Assembly: GCF_030272615.1 (NCBI RefSeq) | Contig: NC_081411.1 | Location: 158,698,471 to 158,762,470 of the forward strand | Direction: 5' to 3' | Length of the DNA stretch: 64,000 bases | Source: Cryptomeria japonica | Taxonomy: Eukaryota; Streptophyta; Pinopsida; Cupressales; Cupressaceae | In this document: positions 23,518-35,520 of the stretch, piece by piece | Numbering within the stretch: position 1 is the first letter of the stretch | Layout of the letters: every line of letters begins with the position of its first letter | The notes under the pieces: model-generated | The model's input: only the letters and a program-made list of their open reading frames with translations | The model's database searches: none | What the model was told of the DNA's origin: nothing | Made by a program: the position numbers and the translations under genes

Positions 23518-23640
23518 GGGAGGTGAAATCACATTTTATGAATTTGTTAAGTATTGTGATGAACAGGGTATCAAGAGATAGATGCCAGCTCCGAGGACAC
23601 CACAATAGAATGGCATAGCAGAAAGGATGAACTAAACAAT
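23518..23640 (+). pseudogene. Ty1-copia integrase fragment
   Basis: Plus-strand translation gives GGEITFYEFVKYCDEQGIKR, then PAPRTPQ-stop-NGIAERMN. This matches the end of the Copia integrase core, including the region of the catalytic glutamate (normally PQQNGxAERxNRT). Two TAG codons interrupt it, one at a position normally Gln. It is a 120-bp orphan piece next to a reverse Copia LTR, probably debris of the same insertion. Confidence 0.7.
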
Positions 23641-23644
23641 TATT

Positions 23645-25312
23645 AATCATATGAGGATCCGGTTAATACTGAGAGGGGGGATGAATCAATATTGATACCA
23701 ATTTACAAGATTAAGCCAAAATCAAACTTATATCAGATCTGAAATCATTTATCAAATATCTCAACTTCTTTTATCAGATCTAACAACCTCTTTATCAGAT
23801 TTGCTAACACATTAATCAAATCATTTACCACATCTATCAATTCTTTCACCACTTAAGCAATCATATAAATTTGATCATTTACCAACTCATTATCCTCATC
23901 TATCAGATCAAACACTTTCTCTACCAACTCTTATCAGTATTAGTAACCTTTGATAAACCTCTAATTAAACATCATAACCGGTGTACTCGGAAATAGTGCA
24001 TGAAATGTAACATAAACAAGAACATCACATGAAAGCATTCCACACAAGAACACCATAAATTTTTGATGTGGAAAACCAAATAGGGAAAAACCATGGTGGG
24101 AGTTGGTACCCACAAATATTTGTACTCTTATGAAGTACACACTGTTAGGAGCTTACAATACACCCTATTAGGAGCAGGCCTTGTTAGGAGTCACCCGGTT
24201 AAGGGATTTGCCTAGCAGCCCAGTTAGGAGCTTGATGATCTGTTAGGATCAACCTCATGAGAGGATTTACCACTCTTTTTGAGAGCTACCCTGTTAGGGG
24301 ACTTAAATGTTTAAGGCCTCTTAGGACCTACCTAGTTAAGGGATTTAACTTGCTGCAACTATTAGGGAACAACAATCAAAAAGTGATCTGTTACTTGCAC
24401 TTCTCAGCAACTCTGCAACTCTCAGACAGATCTCACACTTCTCTTGGATGTCTCAACACATTCTCTTAAGACCACCGACATATAAACATCAACTGTGCCA
24501 TTCTAAATAGCCATCTCAACTAGGTCGGCCACTAAACCCTAATTACATCATGAAATTACAATACAAATCATAAGAGATCATCTCAGATCAATATACAAAT
24601 CATTACATCAAATTACCATGCAATATCAACCGTTGGTTGATCGAAACCCATCACAAAAATCTGATCTGTACTAATGTCAAAACCTCAAAATACTCCACTA
24701 AGCGTTTCGCTATTTCCCAAGAAATTCTTCCTTGAATCGCGCCAAAACAGCAATCAAACATTTCACGCGGGTTGTGCCGTGTTACCACCTTCATGTAGAC
24801 TCACCGTCGATCACCACCATAACAAAAACCATTACCAGTTTGATGATTTCTTCATTGGTCCTTAAACCCTATTAAAACCCTAGCAAAACTTCATCAGAAA
24901 TTTGAAACAAGCCTTCTGGTAGTCATCACAAGTTCCGGTTCAAATCAGATATTCCTTTCCATGATACAAGCTCATATTCCAAACCGCAAAACACCAATCA
25001 TCGCCGATCGCCCAATTCAACCAAAACATCTCTTCTTTATCAATTAAAGTCCTATTTCATAGACTTTTGTTCTTTGCCGGTAAACCCTGTCTTTCAATAA
25101 ACCAAATCACTTAGACGATAAAGCAAAACATCAGTCATCATCATTTGACATTAGTTGCCATCAATGACAACACAAATAATTGATCAAGTCATCTAATCAG
25201 AAAATCTCAATCTCTTCATCACAAAGTCTTCTATCCTCTATTGGTTCAGTCATCCATCTTCAATTGCATCACCTGCATCATATCATTTTGCATTAGTTAT
25301 GCCAAATGCCAA
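23645..25312 (-). mobile_element. Ty1-copia LTR-like segment, reverse orientation
   Basis: The sequence begins GAGGATCCGGTTAATACTGAG followed by a G-run and GATGAATCAATATTG. This is the reverse complement of the 3' end of the solo Copia LTR at 28,200-28,262. It also contains GATGTGGAAAACC...GGGAAAAACCATGG (about 24,065-24,100), the complement of the Copia LTR block at 27,850. It has tandem TTAGGAG-type motifs (24,140-24,360). Boundaries are approximate and no TSD was found. It lies between the two copies of the 68-bp array. Confidence 0.6.
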
Positions 25313-25315
25313 TAG

Positions 25316-25910
25316 AATTGACTACCCCAAGGGATGGAATTGGTCATAGTTGGACATTCTTGCCTCTTGTGGGCCAACTGATGAATTTACTACCCCAAGG
25401 GATGGAGTTGGTCATAGTTGGACATTCTTGCCTCTTGCGGGTCAACTGATGAATTGATTACCCCAAGGGATGGAATTGGTCATAGTTGGACATTCTTGCC
25501 TCTTGTGGGCAAAGTGATGAATTGATTACCCCAAGGGATGGAATTGGTCATAGTTGGACATTCCTGCCTCTTGCGGGCCAAGTGATGAATTGATTACAAA
25601 TATTCCTACCTCTTGTGGGCCAAGTGATGAATTGATTACCCCAAGGGATGGAATTTGTCATAGTTGGACATTCCTGCCTCTTGTGGGCTAAATGATGAAT
25701 TGATTACCCTAAGGGATGGAATTGGTCATAGTTGGACATTCCTTCCTCTTGTGGGCTAAGTGATGAATTGATTACCCTAAGGGATGGAATTGTTCGTGGT
25801 TGGACATTCCTACTTCTTGTGGGCCAAGTGATGAATTGATTTCCTCTAGGCATGGAATTGGTCATAATTGGACATTCCTACTGCTTGTGGGATGTGAGGT
25901 GAATGGCCAT
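25316..25910 (+). repeat. 68-bp minisatellite array 2 in element C
   Basis: This array has the same units in the same order as array 1, including the truncated unit (near 25,595) and the closing CTCTAGGCATGG variant. It is therefore a segmental copy of array 1, not an independent expansion. It continues into the unique 3' part of element C. Confidence 0.9.
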
Positions 25911-26607
25911 GATTTGGATGTGACACACTCTCGGGCTTAGTTAGGTTGGGTAGTTTTGTTTCCTATTGAACTAGGCAATGATTGGTTATAGGATAATTAG
26001 TTATTCATTATGTTTATCATAATCTTCTTCTTCACTAAATGCTCATTATTTCTTATGTTCATGTGTATACCTCGTGTCTTCATGTGTATGCTCTGTATTT
26101 TTATGTGTATACTTTGTGTTTGGTATGTCTAATCCAAGAATATCTATGATTATATTAAACATGTTCCTATCATCATGGGATTCTTATTTTTGGTTGATCT
26201 AGAATATGAGGATAACAAGAGTGAACCAAAAAAAAGGAGGGGGGAATACAAAATTATAGATGTGTCATGCTTCTAATCCTTTTCTCAATACATGGGAAGT
26301 TCGTCCTTGTTTTATCTTGAGGAGATATCCAAAGGACCAACCAAAATAGTTCTTATGGTTACAATTGATGAGAGAACTTGTCTTAAATGACAAACATTGC
26401 ATACTTCCAATCATTAGTTGAGATAAACCATAAATCACATTGAACTCAATGATAGAGATATGCCCTTGAATGATAATAGAGTTGTGTTGTAGAAGCTCAA
26501 TATATCACAAAGAGGTTATAAAGATTAGTTTAGGGATCCTCACATTGGAAAAGATTTGGTTTAAAACTAACATTGCTTGAGGACAAGCAATTTCGGGAAG
26601 GGCGGAC
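25911..26607 (+). other. 3' internal region of element C, no coding sequence
   Basis: I see no open frame or motif. The end carries the purine-rich tract GGGAAGGGCGGAC just before the 3' LTR start at 26,608. Confidence 0.6.
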
Positions 26608-28675
26608 TGTAATGTCTCGACTTTGAAATAGGATTTAATAATAAAATCAAAATACAAACAAATAAAAATAAAATTAAAATTAAAATATAAAAGAATAAAA
26701 TTAGATATAATTAAAATTTAATTAATTTAATGAAAGGGCAAAAAGAGAACCTCATTTGTGAGAGGGTAGGGAAGAAAGAATGGAGCATGTGAATCAAGGA
26801 AGTATAAATGGAAGAAGGAAGGAATGGGAAGTAAATAAGGAAGTTGTTGGCATTGCATGAAGATTGCATTGATGAAGTATAGTGTTGTCATTGATGTCAA
26901 TTACAACCGATATTGAAGTTGTATTGCAACCGGTAGTGATGTTGTAAAGCAACCGGTATTGGTAAAGCAGTGAATGAAACCAGTATTGTTATTGAAGCAG
27001 AGATCAACCGGTAACCCTAACCAGTTGAGAAGCAGAACCCTAACCGATGAAGCTTGGTGAATCGGTTGTGATGATCTATGATCAAATGATGATCGGAGAT
27101 GAAGATGCCACGTAAGCTTGATGCATGTGATGAGTTTCAAAGTGGTTTTGGCAGTAAAGATAACTGTTTATCTTGGGAATGAGCAAATGCATAGCATGAA
27201 GTGAATAACACGTGATGAGCTACATGATCCAATGTGCGGTGATCCAGGAGTAGTTGAAGTTGTCTAGAACAATGTGTAGTTGATTGCTATGTAATCCAAC
27301 AGTTATGATTGAACCGATATGTTTGTAATCTCTATGAGATTTGTAGGTTTTGTGATGTGTTACCAACCTATTGTATTTGTATTTAAGGTCGATGAGTTGT
27401 TTGTAATTGTGTTGGCAAATTTGGTTAAGTGTGGTAGTGTGATTGTTGCCAAACCAGAAGGAGTGTTTGCAGAATGTTGTGAAGACAAATAGGAGTAGAA
27501 AAGGATCTGATCAAGCAAGATAGTCCTATTTCTAGATCAACAAAGAACCTGTTGTTCTCTAACCATTACAACAGTTAAATCCTTTAACCGCTTAAGCTTT
27601 AATAGGCTTCTTGTTTAAATCCTCTAACCAGGTGATCCATTAGCTTGGATTTGAAATCCTCTACCGAGGTTACCTTTAATAGGGTATTATCTTTAATAGG
27701 GTATTGTAGTCAATCCCTTAACTAGGTGGTCCAAAATCGGATTTGTTCTTAGCAGGACATTATTGTATAAGCTTCTAACAAGGCTTGGCTCCTAACATGG
27801 CGAACTTCAAAAGAGTTCAAAATACTTGTGGGTATTCATCCCCACCGTGATTTTTCCCATTTGGGTTTCCACATGAAAAATCATTGTGTCAAGTGGTGAA
27901 TGATTTTGTGGATGTGTTTTGATATGGTTGATATGATTAATTGGTAAATCCACTTCGATATGTTTAGATGACCGGAAGTGATCTGAAATGAGCTATTACT
28001 GATGTTAGTAAAGTGGTTTAATGTTTTGGTTAAAAGGTATTTGAGATTCAGATTTGTTACATTGTATCATTGATGTTTTGATCAACCGGTAAAGTTTGAC
28101 AGTGCAGTTGTAGTTTTTGATACAATGTCTAAACCGATTAGGATTAGCAAGTTGTTTCTGAGTTGGGATTAAGTTTGGTGAAAGTTTAGTATATTTTCCA
28201 TCTACTGATTCACCCCCCCCCTCAGTAGTTGACCGGATCCTTATTGTTTCATCATATTGTCATAAGCGACTCTTCCAAAGGAAGGCAGAAATTATGAAAG
28301 GTTGTGACTCTTTCAAAGGGCATAATTATGGAAGGTTGTGACTCTTTCAATGGGCATAAATGATGAAGGGTTGTGACTTTTTTGAAGGGTGCTGATTGTG
28401 AAAGGTTGTGACCCTTTTGAAGGGTGATGATTGTGAAAGGTTGTGACCCTTTTGAAGGGTGGTGATTGTGAAAGGTTGTGACCATTACAAGGGGCAAACA
28501 TGATGAAGAAGTGTGCCCCTCCCTCACATTGGAAGATATAAGTGGACATGGTTTTATTTGATGAGGGCATCAAAGTATAGCAGGAGTTCTCATAAAGCAA
28601 TCAGATCAGACTTGAACCGTGATACTCTAATCTCTTGTGGGTAAATATAAGGTGATTCAAATATGGGACATTACA
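26608..28675 (+). repeat. 3' LTR of element C, interrupted
   Basis: The LTR starts TGTAATGTC and ends GGGACATTACA. Removing the Copia solo LTR and its TSD leaves about 645 bp matching the 5' LTR. The tandem GGTTGTGACyC units recur at 28,290-28,490 with a different copy number. Confidence 0.8.
26845..28262 (+). mobile_element. Solo Ty1-copia LTR inside the 3' LTR of C
   Basis: A 1,418-bp segment starts TGTTGGCATTGCATGAAG and ends CATATTGTCA. It includes CACCGTGATTTTTCCC and GGGTTTCCACATG, typical of Copia LTRs, and CACC followed by a C-run and TCAGTAGTTGACCGGATCC near its end. Flanks are GAAGT (26,840-26,844) and TAAGC (28,263-28,267), an imperfect 3 of 5 match. The uninterrupted 5' LTR of C shows the empty site (GGAAGTGACTCTTCC). 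No internal region is present, so it is a solo LTR. The same family appears reversed at 23,645-25,312. Confidence 0.75.
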
Positions 28676-28680
28676 TTGGA

Positions 28681-29600
28681 TGCTAAAATATGTGATCAAC
28701 CAAGATGACTCCAAGGTTTCTATTGTTAGGTCTTGACGTGTACATAGCTCAATGGTTGATGCGATTGTTGGTAATCCAAGAGGACTTACGTAATTGTTCT
28801 TAAGAGATGAATCCCACAAGGAATGCTAAATGAATAAGGACTCAAATGATTTTCATTGACACTCTTTTCTTACTACTACTAATGATTGTTAAAAAAAATG
28901 CAAAAGATTAGGGGTTTGAGAGATGGTAATTTAAACCTAGGAATGCACGGATAATGGACAATTTTTTGGTGAAACTCAACTAGGCTTTGCTTTGACATAC
29001 AAAGAACAACTCCACAAAGCTAGTGCGATCTTTTAAGGCACACAATGATATTCAAATTATTAACAGCAACATAGACACCATCAATATAACGCATGTCAAT
29101 GAATGAATAGCAATAGAAGTTAAGTTCATATTGACTGCGCAAAGTACTTAACAATCAGCCAAATACTAGTAGCATGAATATGTGAATTTCGCCATAAATC
29201 ATTCACAAAGACATTTCATTCATCTAATGCAATTAAGCAAACTTAAACTTTTACTTGAGAAGATGGACAAGCATGCAAATACTCCAAGATAAAAAATAAA
29301 ATCACCAAGCTTCAATGTCTTATATTAATCCAACAGTAATGTAGCAACGATTCTCCACATCTCTCATTCTTTACAAATGAGAAAATGATAGCTGATATAG
29401 AGCTCCAAATACAAATAAAGGGTCAAGTTCGATCTAAAATCGATGGACACGATTGAGACAACTAAACCCTAATTATGGTTTGTCGTAACCAACTAACTAA
29501 TTACCGAACTTAATAAAAAACCATCCAATAAAAGATGAACACCTTCCTTGGCACAAAATGCAAGGAAAGAGAACAAATGGCAAAATTCTATTTCAACTAG
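28681..29600 (+). promoter_or_regulatory. U3/promoter part of LTR A2
   Basis: After element C, A2 continues with the shared GACTCCAAGGTTTC core, a TATA-like GATATAGAG near 29,393 and AAACCCTAATTATGGTTT (29,464-29,481), one base from a perfect telobox palindrome. Order and spacing match A1. No plus-strand gene is seen. Confidence 0.5.
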
Positions 29601-30049
29601 AATTGCAACAAACTTTCTTCTAAGAAAATGCTCTCTTTGTCTCTCTCCTTGAGAGCAAATACAATGAACCTAGACATCACCATCTCAAGCTCTTCCATGG
29701 ATATGCTTGGCATGATGTCAAGCTTGAACTCAATAACATCCAACATTTCAACACTAGCAGAAAAGATTCTTTGCCATTCTAATTCTTTTTTTCATAATTT
29801 TTTAATGAAGACTATGAATGAAGAAACATTGTTCAAGAGATTTGTTGAAAAACTAGTTGGAAAGAAAATGCATTTCGCTATACTTTGCAAATTATCAACG
29901 CTCAATCCATTCTCATCAAGTATCTCATGCCCATACATTCTCTGATTGACACAAGGAGTTGATCCTGAATCCCCTTAAGCATCTGTTCCATTCTGATACA
30001 ATCATCCTTCACCTTTTCAAGAGTTTCCTTTTTAGTTATCAAGGCACAA

Positions 30050-30262
30050 TACCATCAGCTAAAGTCTAAGTTGCAAGGTTCACTGGTCTGAGGGCCTCGT
30101 ACTCGGCCGATTCGGTTCAGGTACAGGTTTTGGTTTGGTTCGCCTGTGGGTTCGGCTAGGGTTCGTGCCCAGGTGAGATGGTTCGTCTGGGGTGAACTTA
30201 GGCACCAACCCAGGGTGAAACCAAGGCGCTTGGGTGCCCAAAAACATTTTTTTTTTGCAATC
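30050..30262. repeat. GC-rich segment with GGTTCG repeats
   Basis: Within AT-rich A2 sequence a GC-rich block begins CAAGGTTCACTGG and holds several GGTTCG or GATTCGG motifs before a T-run at 30,246. It resembles one subterminal half of a hAT-type element (the MITE at 8622 also has a CAAGGTT-type end on its other strand), but no partner end or TSD was found. Confidence 0.3.
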
Positions 30263-30987
30263 TGCCACTTGAAATCTACTAGCACCAAAAAATCTTGCAA
30301 ATTTGTCTTTGACTTGACTAATAGCATTAAATTTGTGGTGAGGATTAGATTGTGAAGGATACATGCATTATCATGTTCTAGTGAAAAGTACCCATTTTCA
30401 AGTTACAAAACACACCCAGTTTGATCAATGTGTTGAGTACCACCAACATGCACGCTTAAATAAAAACAACCTTATTGCTCCTTACCACAGGGTTTATAGT
30501 TAATCTTGTATACCCTCATTCCTCCAAAAGCAAATAACATGTTTTTGTTTTTCCCTTACTATATACTAAAAAGTGACAAAGGAGACTCCAAAATGTCAAA
30601 AGATCCCAAACTAGAGCATTATATTAATCAATGTGAATGGGCATTAGATCGACTAATACAATGATAAGAGAACAACATTGGGGTGAAGAACGCTCAAATC
30701 AGAATGGTAGTGCTAGATGACCATAGAAAAGACCGTAACACAAGGCATAGGAGGTGTCACAACAAGTTAATCAACCAGAATATAGTTGGCAGGTAGCAGT
30801 GATTTCCTCTAAGAGATCTAGTTTGCTAGGTCTTCCTCTAATATAAACATTATTAATTGCAGCTTAGAGCAGATATTTAATTGTTGAAACAATGATACTT
30901 GAACTCAATAGTATTATTTTGATATTGAACTTGATGCATATGATGCTATGATGGTATGATAAAGATGCTATGATTACAAGTTTATGG

Positions 30988-32903
30988 TGTAATGTCCCCA
31001 ATTTTCCAGGTTCTCTAGCAAGCTTTAGTAGCTGATACTCTGGGTTCACGTCATCTTGTTCATATGGGTAATCTGATGTTTCCGATGAGCTCAGTTTGTT
31101 TATTGGAGGTATACGCCACATTCTGAGGTGATTTTTGGCCTCTGGATTGGTCTCCAAGAATCTTGGAAAAGCCGTCTATTTTTAGTAAGTCACCCGATTG
31201 GCCTCATTTGTTATTATTCATCATCATGATCACTCTGGTGCGATTGGAATTTGATTCTGATGTGTTCTGACTAGTTTTCACAAATTTGGTGCATTAATGA
31301 GTTATTTTAATTATTTTACTAAGGTTGGTTAAATTAAATTAAAATATGCAATTCCAACCTTAGTGTTATAGCTCGTTGGAACCGGGATGAAAAGTTTTAA
31401 ATCCAGGGTGCATGAAATAGTGACCTTTAGTGTCAAAATATGGTTATATATTTGAAAGGTCATTTTCTGAGGAAAAAAGGGGGTTTAATTTAATAAAGTG
31501 ACCTAAATATTACAAAGTACAATATTAAGTCATAAAGTCACTTTATAACGAAAGGTACATTTAATTTCACTTAGGTTGGGAAGTGATTTTTTTTAAAGGG
31601 GAGTTATTTATCCCACATTTCTCATGCTTTGGGAATCGTGCCCAAGTGAAGTAATAAATAAGAGCTTCAGTGGCTGGAAAGGACATCTTGGAAATTGGGG
31701 AAATCTTGGATTTGATGTTTCTGGAGAAAATCTGGAAATCTTTCTGGCTTTTGGGGATGATTACCCTCATTAGTAACATTTTCCATGCCTGTGAAAGACT
31801 GGGTCTGGGAAATTTAAAGCAAATCAGTATTGAATTATTTCTATGACAGGGTTATACACTGCGATGACTACATAGCAAGCTGTGTATGAAATGCAGAGGA
31901 GTAACAGGTAAAACTTTAAACGCAGACCTGTATATTTAATTTGCAAACTTGATAACTGGGAAGTAAGTGGCACTCTATCATTGTGCAATTATTACGGCTC
32001 ATTAGGAGTATACAGTAAGCTTGAACCTGGGAGTTTTCTAGTAAATCAGTAGTGGTCGAAGAGGAGAGTTATTATCTATAATGCAGTCGACAGAAGGGAG
32101 TGTTGGAGCAACATAGGGTATGGGTGTTCTTTTCACACATTAACTTCAATCCTAGAGTGTGGAGTTGACATCGCTAGCTTCATCCCACTTGGACGAACTG
32201 TGCTTTGTGACCTGGGCTTTACTACCAGCATTGGTCTTAACCAGGTTACACATATAAGACAGGGAGAACTCAAGACATCTGCCCAGCCATTAATACGACT
32301 TGCTGGAGTTATCTCAGGCATAACGCCACTGTTTGAAGTGCCATTGGAAGGTTGCAGCAGCCATTTCTAGAATGTGGAAGGAGTCTGCATGGAGTTAGAC
32401 GTCTAGCAGAATCATTGCAGGCCAAATCAGGTTCAGACTGGGACGTGGAGCAGATTGGTAATGCTAAAAAACTATATACCAAGCGTATGTCATAGCCAGC
32501 AGTTGGTTTACGCCTACCACAGTGCTGTTAACAGGTTCATCTTGTCATCTCCATTGGAATAAAGATTACTTTAAATTGGAGTAGTTATATCTGATAATAA
32601 TATTAATGTTCCATTCGAACTGTGTAATCTGGAGGTGTAGCAATTGATATTCAAGTAGTTTTGGTTGATATTGACAAAGTTAAATCTGCATGCCCTTGCT
32701 GACATTATATATATATATTCATGTTTAATTGAAAGAATGTTTGCAAAACTATTATGCCATAGAAACGCACCAGGTATCACACAAACAGCAGTACAATACA
32801 TTAAGTAAAATCAGTTCACAGGGGGTTGCAAGACAACTGTTTGACCAATTTTCTCAGGACTGTCTTAATGAGAGTTTGAAGTGAATAGGGGCAGCCTATT
32901 ACA
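30988..32903 (+). mobile_element. Solo LTR D (TSD TATGG)
   Basis: The LTR starts TGTAATGTCCCC and ends CCTATTACA, with TATGG at 30,983-30,987 and 32,904-32,908. At 1,916 bp with no PBS, PPT or coding region, it is a solo LTR. The TGTAATGTCCCC start is typical of many plant gypsy LTRs. It lies in A2, just past the 3' end of A2's antisense ORF. Confidence 0.85.
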
Positions 32904-33716
32904 TATGGTGGTTTTGTTGTTTATATGATGCTATGTGACATTCTAATCTTAATTCATGCTTCTAGGCTACATAAATATATATTTGCTTTTTGATTGTGTG
33001 TAGTGTCTTCATCGTGGGGCGGTGAATTGACTTCCACATCCTTTTTCTGGATAGTTTTGTTTGATTCATTTACACTCCTATCTTGCAAAATTGGACTAAT
33101 TCCATCTCCTTCTTGGGATGTGTATCCCTCCTTTGTAGCTGCATTCATATCCAAAAAGAGATCTACCACTCTTATAGGAGAGGTGCTGGTGGTGGACTGG
33201 GTAGTTGCTGATTTATGTCTCTTTTGCTGCACTAGTTCATCATGTACTCCATTCCTCTTCTTTCCCTGAGATTGTGAACTCTCGGGAATATCTCTCTCTA
33301 TGCCATGACTTCCTTCTTCTTGTGTATTTACTTCATTTTCTGTGATTTCATCTTCAGATCCTTCAGAATATTCATATTTTGAACATGATGATTCTTCTTT
33401 CTCCATCAATTCATTAGTAAAAGGGATGCGTTTTTCTCTTAGCTTGTCAACTTCATGAAGTATCCATCTCTTAGTGTTATCTATCACTGGCTAATCAATT
33501 ATCTTAGGTTGAGTAATCTCCGGAACAGACCAGTCTAATGAAGGAATAGGTCTACCTTTCTCCTTGTCAAAATGTTGTAATATAACCCTATAATCTTCCT
33601 CAAGTTGATCAAGCACACACAATACCTTCGTAAGTCTGATCAATTCAAGTGATAACCTTGAATACAATCTTTTGCTTATCTCATATTCATCCATTGCGTT
33701 GGCCCAATGATCTTCA

Positions 33717-34376
33717 TGTTGTTTGTAACTAGGAAAGAGGGTTCGGATTGCCCTAAGGCAACATCCGAACCCCTTCCCTTAAGCATAACGTGGAGGACCG
33801 GCCCTAGAAGGGTTAACGTGGCCCTAAAACAAAGACCAGCCCCATTCACCACGCCACATTAAATTGGCGCGAAAATGAATATGTAAATGGAGGCCGACTT
33901 AAAGGTTATGTGGGTTAAATGATCATATAAATAATGATCATTTACCAAACACAAACACATTCTTATTTTCCCTCTTGCAAAGCGAAATACCTCTGCAACT
34001 AAGCATGCAAAATTGAGAAGTAAAATTGGGCAAACTCATCCAAGAAGGTCAAAGGCATTGGTTGTTCGAGAATTCTGTTAGATAGCAGATTTGTTGCAGA
34101 CTTGGAATAATTAGAAGGGCAGATCTGACCATTAAACATGCAGATCTGATAAGAGGTTGAAGAGTTCAGCTAAGTATTGTATTGGTACAATTCAGATTGA
34201 ATACATAATCTGACCTGTGGGTCTTTAGTGCTGGGTTTTTCCTCCTTGGAGGTTTTCCCAGGGTATTTGTGTTTGTCTCCTATGCACTTACTTTCATTCT
34301 ATCATTACTTTACTTAATATTAGCAAATAATTAAATACTGATAATCTGATTACTAATCTGGGTCACAAAATTAACA
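33717..34376 (+). repeat. 5' LTR of the Copia element
   Basis: 660 bp from TGTTGTTTGTAAC to CAAAATTAACA. It contains an ATGATCAT-rich stretch near 33,925-33,950. Confidence 0.95.
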
Positions 34377-34390
34377 TGATATCAAAGCTA
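34377..34390 (+). other. Primer binding site of the Copia element
   Basis: TGATATCAAAGCTA directly after the 5' LTR resembles TGGTATCAGAGC, complementary to initiator tRNA-Met, with two mismatches in the 12-base core. Confidence 0.75.
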
Positions 34391-34459
34391 AGGTGTTACT
34401 AACTTCTGATTTTAGTAAATCATTTGTTGCATATAGCTGGTGTTTGTTTTCAGATTAAA

Positions 34460-35014
34460 ATGTCAGGTTTGAAGGCTGAAGATAGACTTGAGGGAGCCAT
34501 TGATTTTGCTGCTTGGAAGGTCCATATTCTATTGATCCTTGAAGAGAATGATCTGCTGAAATTTGTAGAAGAAGGGTTGTCTCCTCCAGAAGATGTTGAA
34601 GAACTGAAAAAGTTCAAGAAAGATTCCCTCAAGGCTAGGAGGATCATAATTGAATCCATCAAGAATCATCTTGTCACTGTCATATCAAAGTTTGTGTCTG
34701 CCAAGGAAATGATCAAACACTTGGAAGGGATGTATGAAGTCAACAACCTCAGTAGGGCACTTGCACTAAGACAACAGCTTCTTCACATAAAAATGAAAGA
34801 AGAAGACTCAATCATAGCCTACTTCATGAAGATCAATGAACTAAAGGACAAGCTAAGCACTCTTGATTGCCAAATCTCGGACAAAGATCTTGTTATGATT
34901 GCATTAAATGGTCTACCTGATAAATGGGAACCATTCATTCGTAGTATTGGTGGAAGAGCTAATCGTCCCAACTTTGAGCGTCTTCAATTTGATTGCATCA
35001 AAGAGGAATCTTGA
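34460..35014 (+). pseudogene. Ty1-copia gag, truncated by stop
   Basis: I chose ATG at 34,460 (MSGLKAEDRL) rather than the upstream non-ATG extension. About 184 residues carry the Copia gag domain (UBN2-like), including FAAWKVHILLILEENDL near the N-terminus, YEVNNLSRALALRQQLLHIK in the middle and LVMIALNGLPDKWEPFI near the end. Gag forms the cytoplasmic particle that packages element RNA. A TGA at 35,012-35,014 cuts it, probably from CGA by transition. Coding resemblance resumes in another frame after about 35,050, so the zinc knuckle is separated from the gag start. Confidence 0.9.
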
Positions 35015-35049
35015 ATTGAGGTAGAGGAAAACTCAAGAACTCTCACAAA

Positions 35050-35520
35050 GATAATCATGTTCTCTTAGCTAAATCTAGGAAAGGTGGACATTGGAAGAAA
35101 GAAAAGAGAAGCAAAGATTTTAGATCCTCCTCCTATGATCCAAGGAAGAAGTCAAGAGATTCCTCTCACATTCGTTGCTTTAGATGTGATAAGTATGGTC
35201 ACTATGCCAGAGATTGTCAGAATGATCCAAAGGAAAGGGAAGTCAACTTAAATGAAGTTGCCAAACAAAGTGAAGGTTATCTTCTTATCTCTGCTCTATC
35301 CAGCAATGTTCCTACGGACAGCAATACGTGGATACTTGACAGTGGTGCCTCCAGACACATCTCAGGTTTTTGGGAGCATCTCTCAAATCTGATTGAAAAG
35401 GACACCAACCTTCATGTAGTAATCGGTGATGATGCTCGATACTCGGTAAAAGGTTCTGGTACTACCTCTTTAAAACTAGATTCTGGTATTTCCTTACAAC
35501 TCTATGATATTCTTTGTACC
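35050..35520 (+). pseudogene. Ty1-copia gag zinc knuckle and protease segment
   Basis: The frame resumes at about 35,050 and encodes a basic linker, a CCHC knuckle CFRCDKYGHYARDC (35,176-35,217) and the aspartic protease motif DSGAS (DSG at 35,338-35,346), which cuts the polyprotein. Near 35,512 a two-base loss relative to the usual LYVPS codons shifts the frame into the next open stretch. With the upstream stop and frameshift, gag-PR cannot be made as one protein. Confidence 0.85.

Larger units (their letters stand above)
21674..28675 (+). mobile_element. Non-autonomous LTR element C (TSD TTGGA)
   Basis: The 5' LTR is 21,674-22,333 and the 3' LTR is 26,608-28,675 (interrupted by a Copia solo LTR). 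TTGGA occurs at 21,669-21,673 and 28,676-28,680. A primer site TGGTATCAGAGC (22,336-22,347, initiator tRNA-Met) follows the 5' LTR and a purine-rich GGGAAGGGCGGAC precedes the 3' LTR. The 4.3-kb interior holds no gag-pol, only two minisatellite arrays and Copia debris. This fits a large retrotransposon derivative that depends on enzymes from other elements. The two LTRs differ at roughly one base in ten plus a deletion of about 45 bp, so C is older than the Copia element at 33.7 kb. Confidence 0.85.

Noticed and set aside
22855-25910. Regular arrays that could be mistaken for CRISPR
   Set aside because: Units are contiguous 68-bp repeats without unique spacers, inside a plant LTR element.
30055-30364. 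Overlapping frames in the GC-rich block
   Set aside because: Both strands open because of GC-rich repeats (GGTTCG); no protein similarity recognised.
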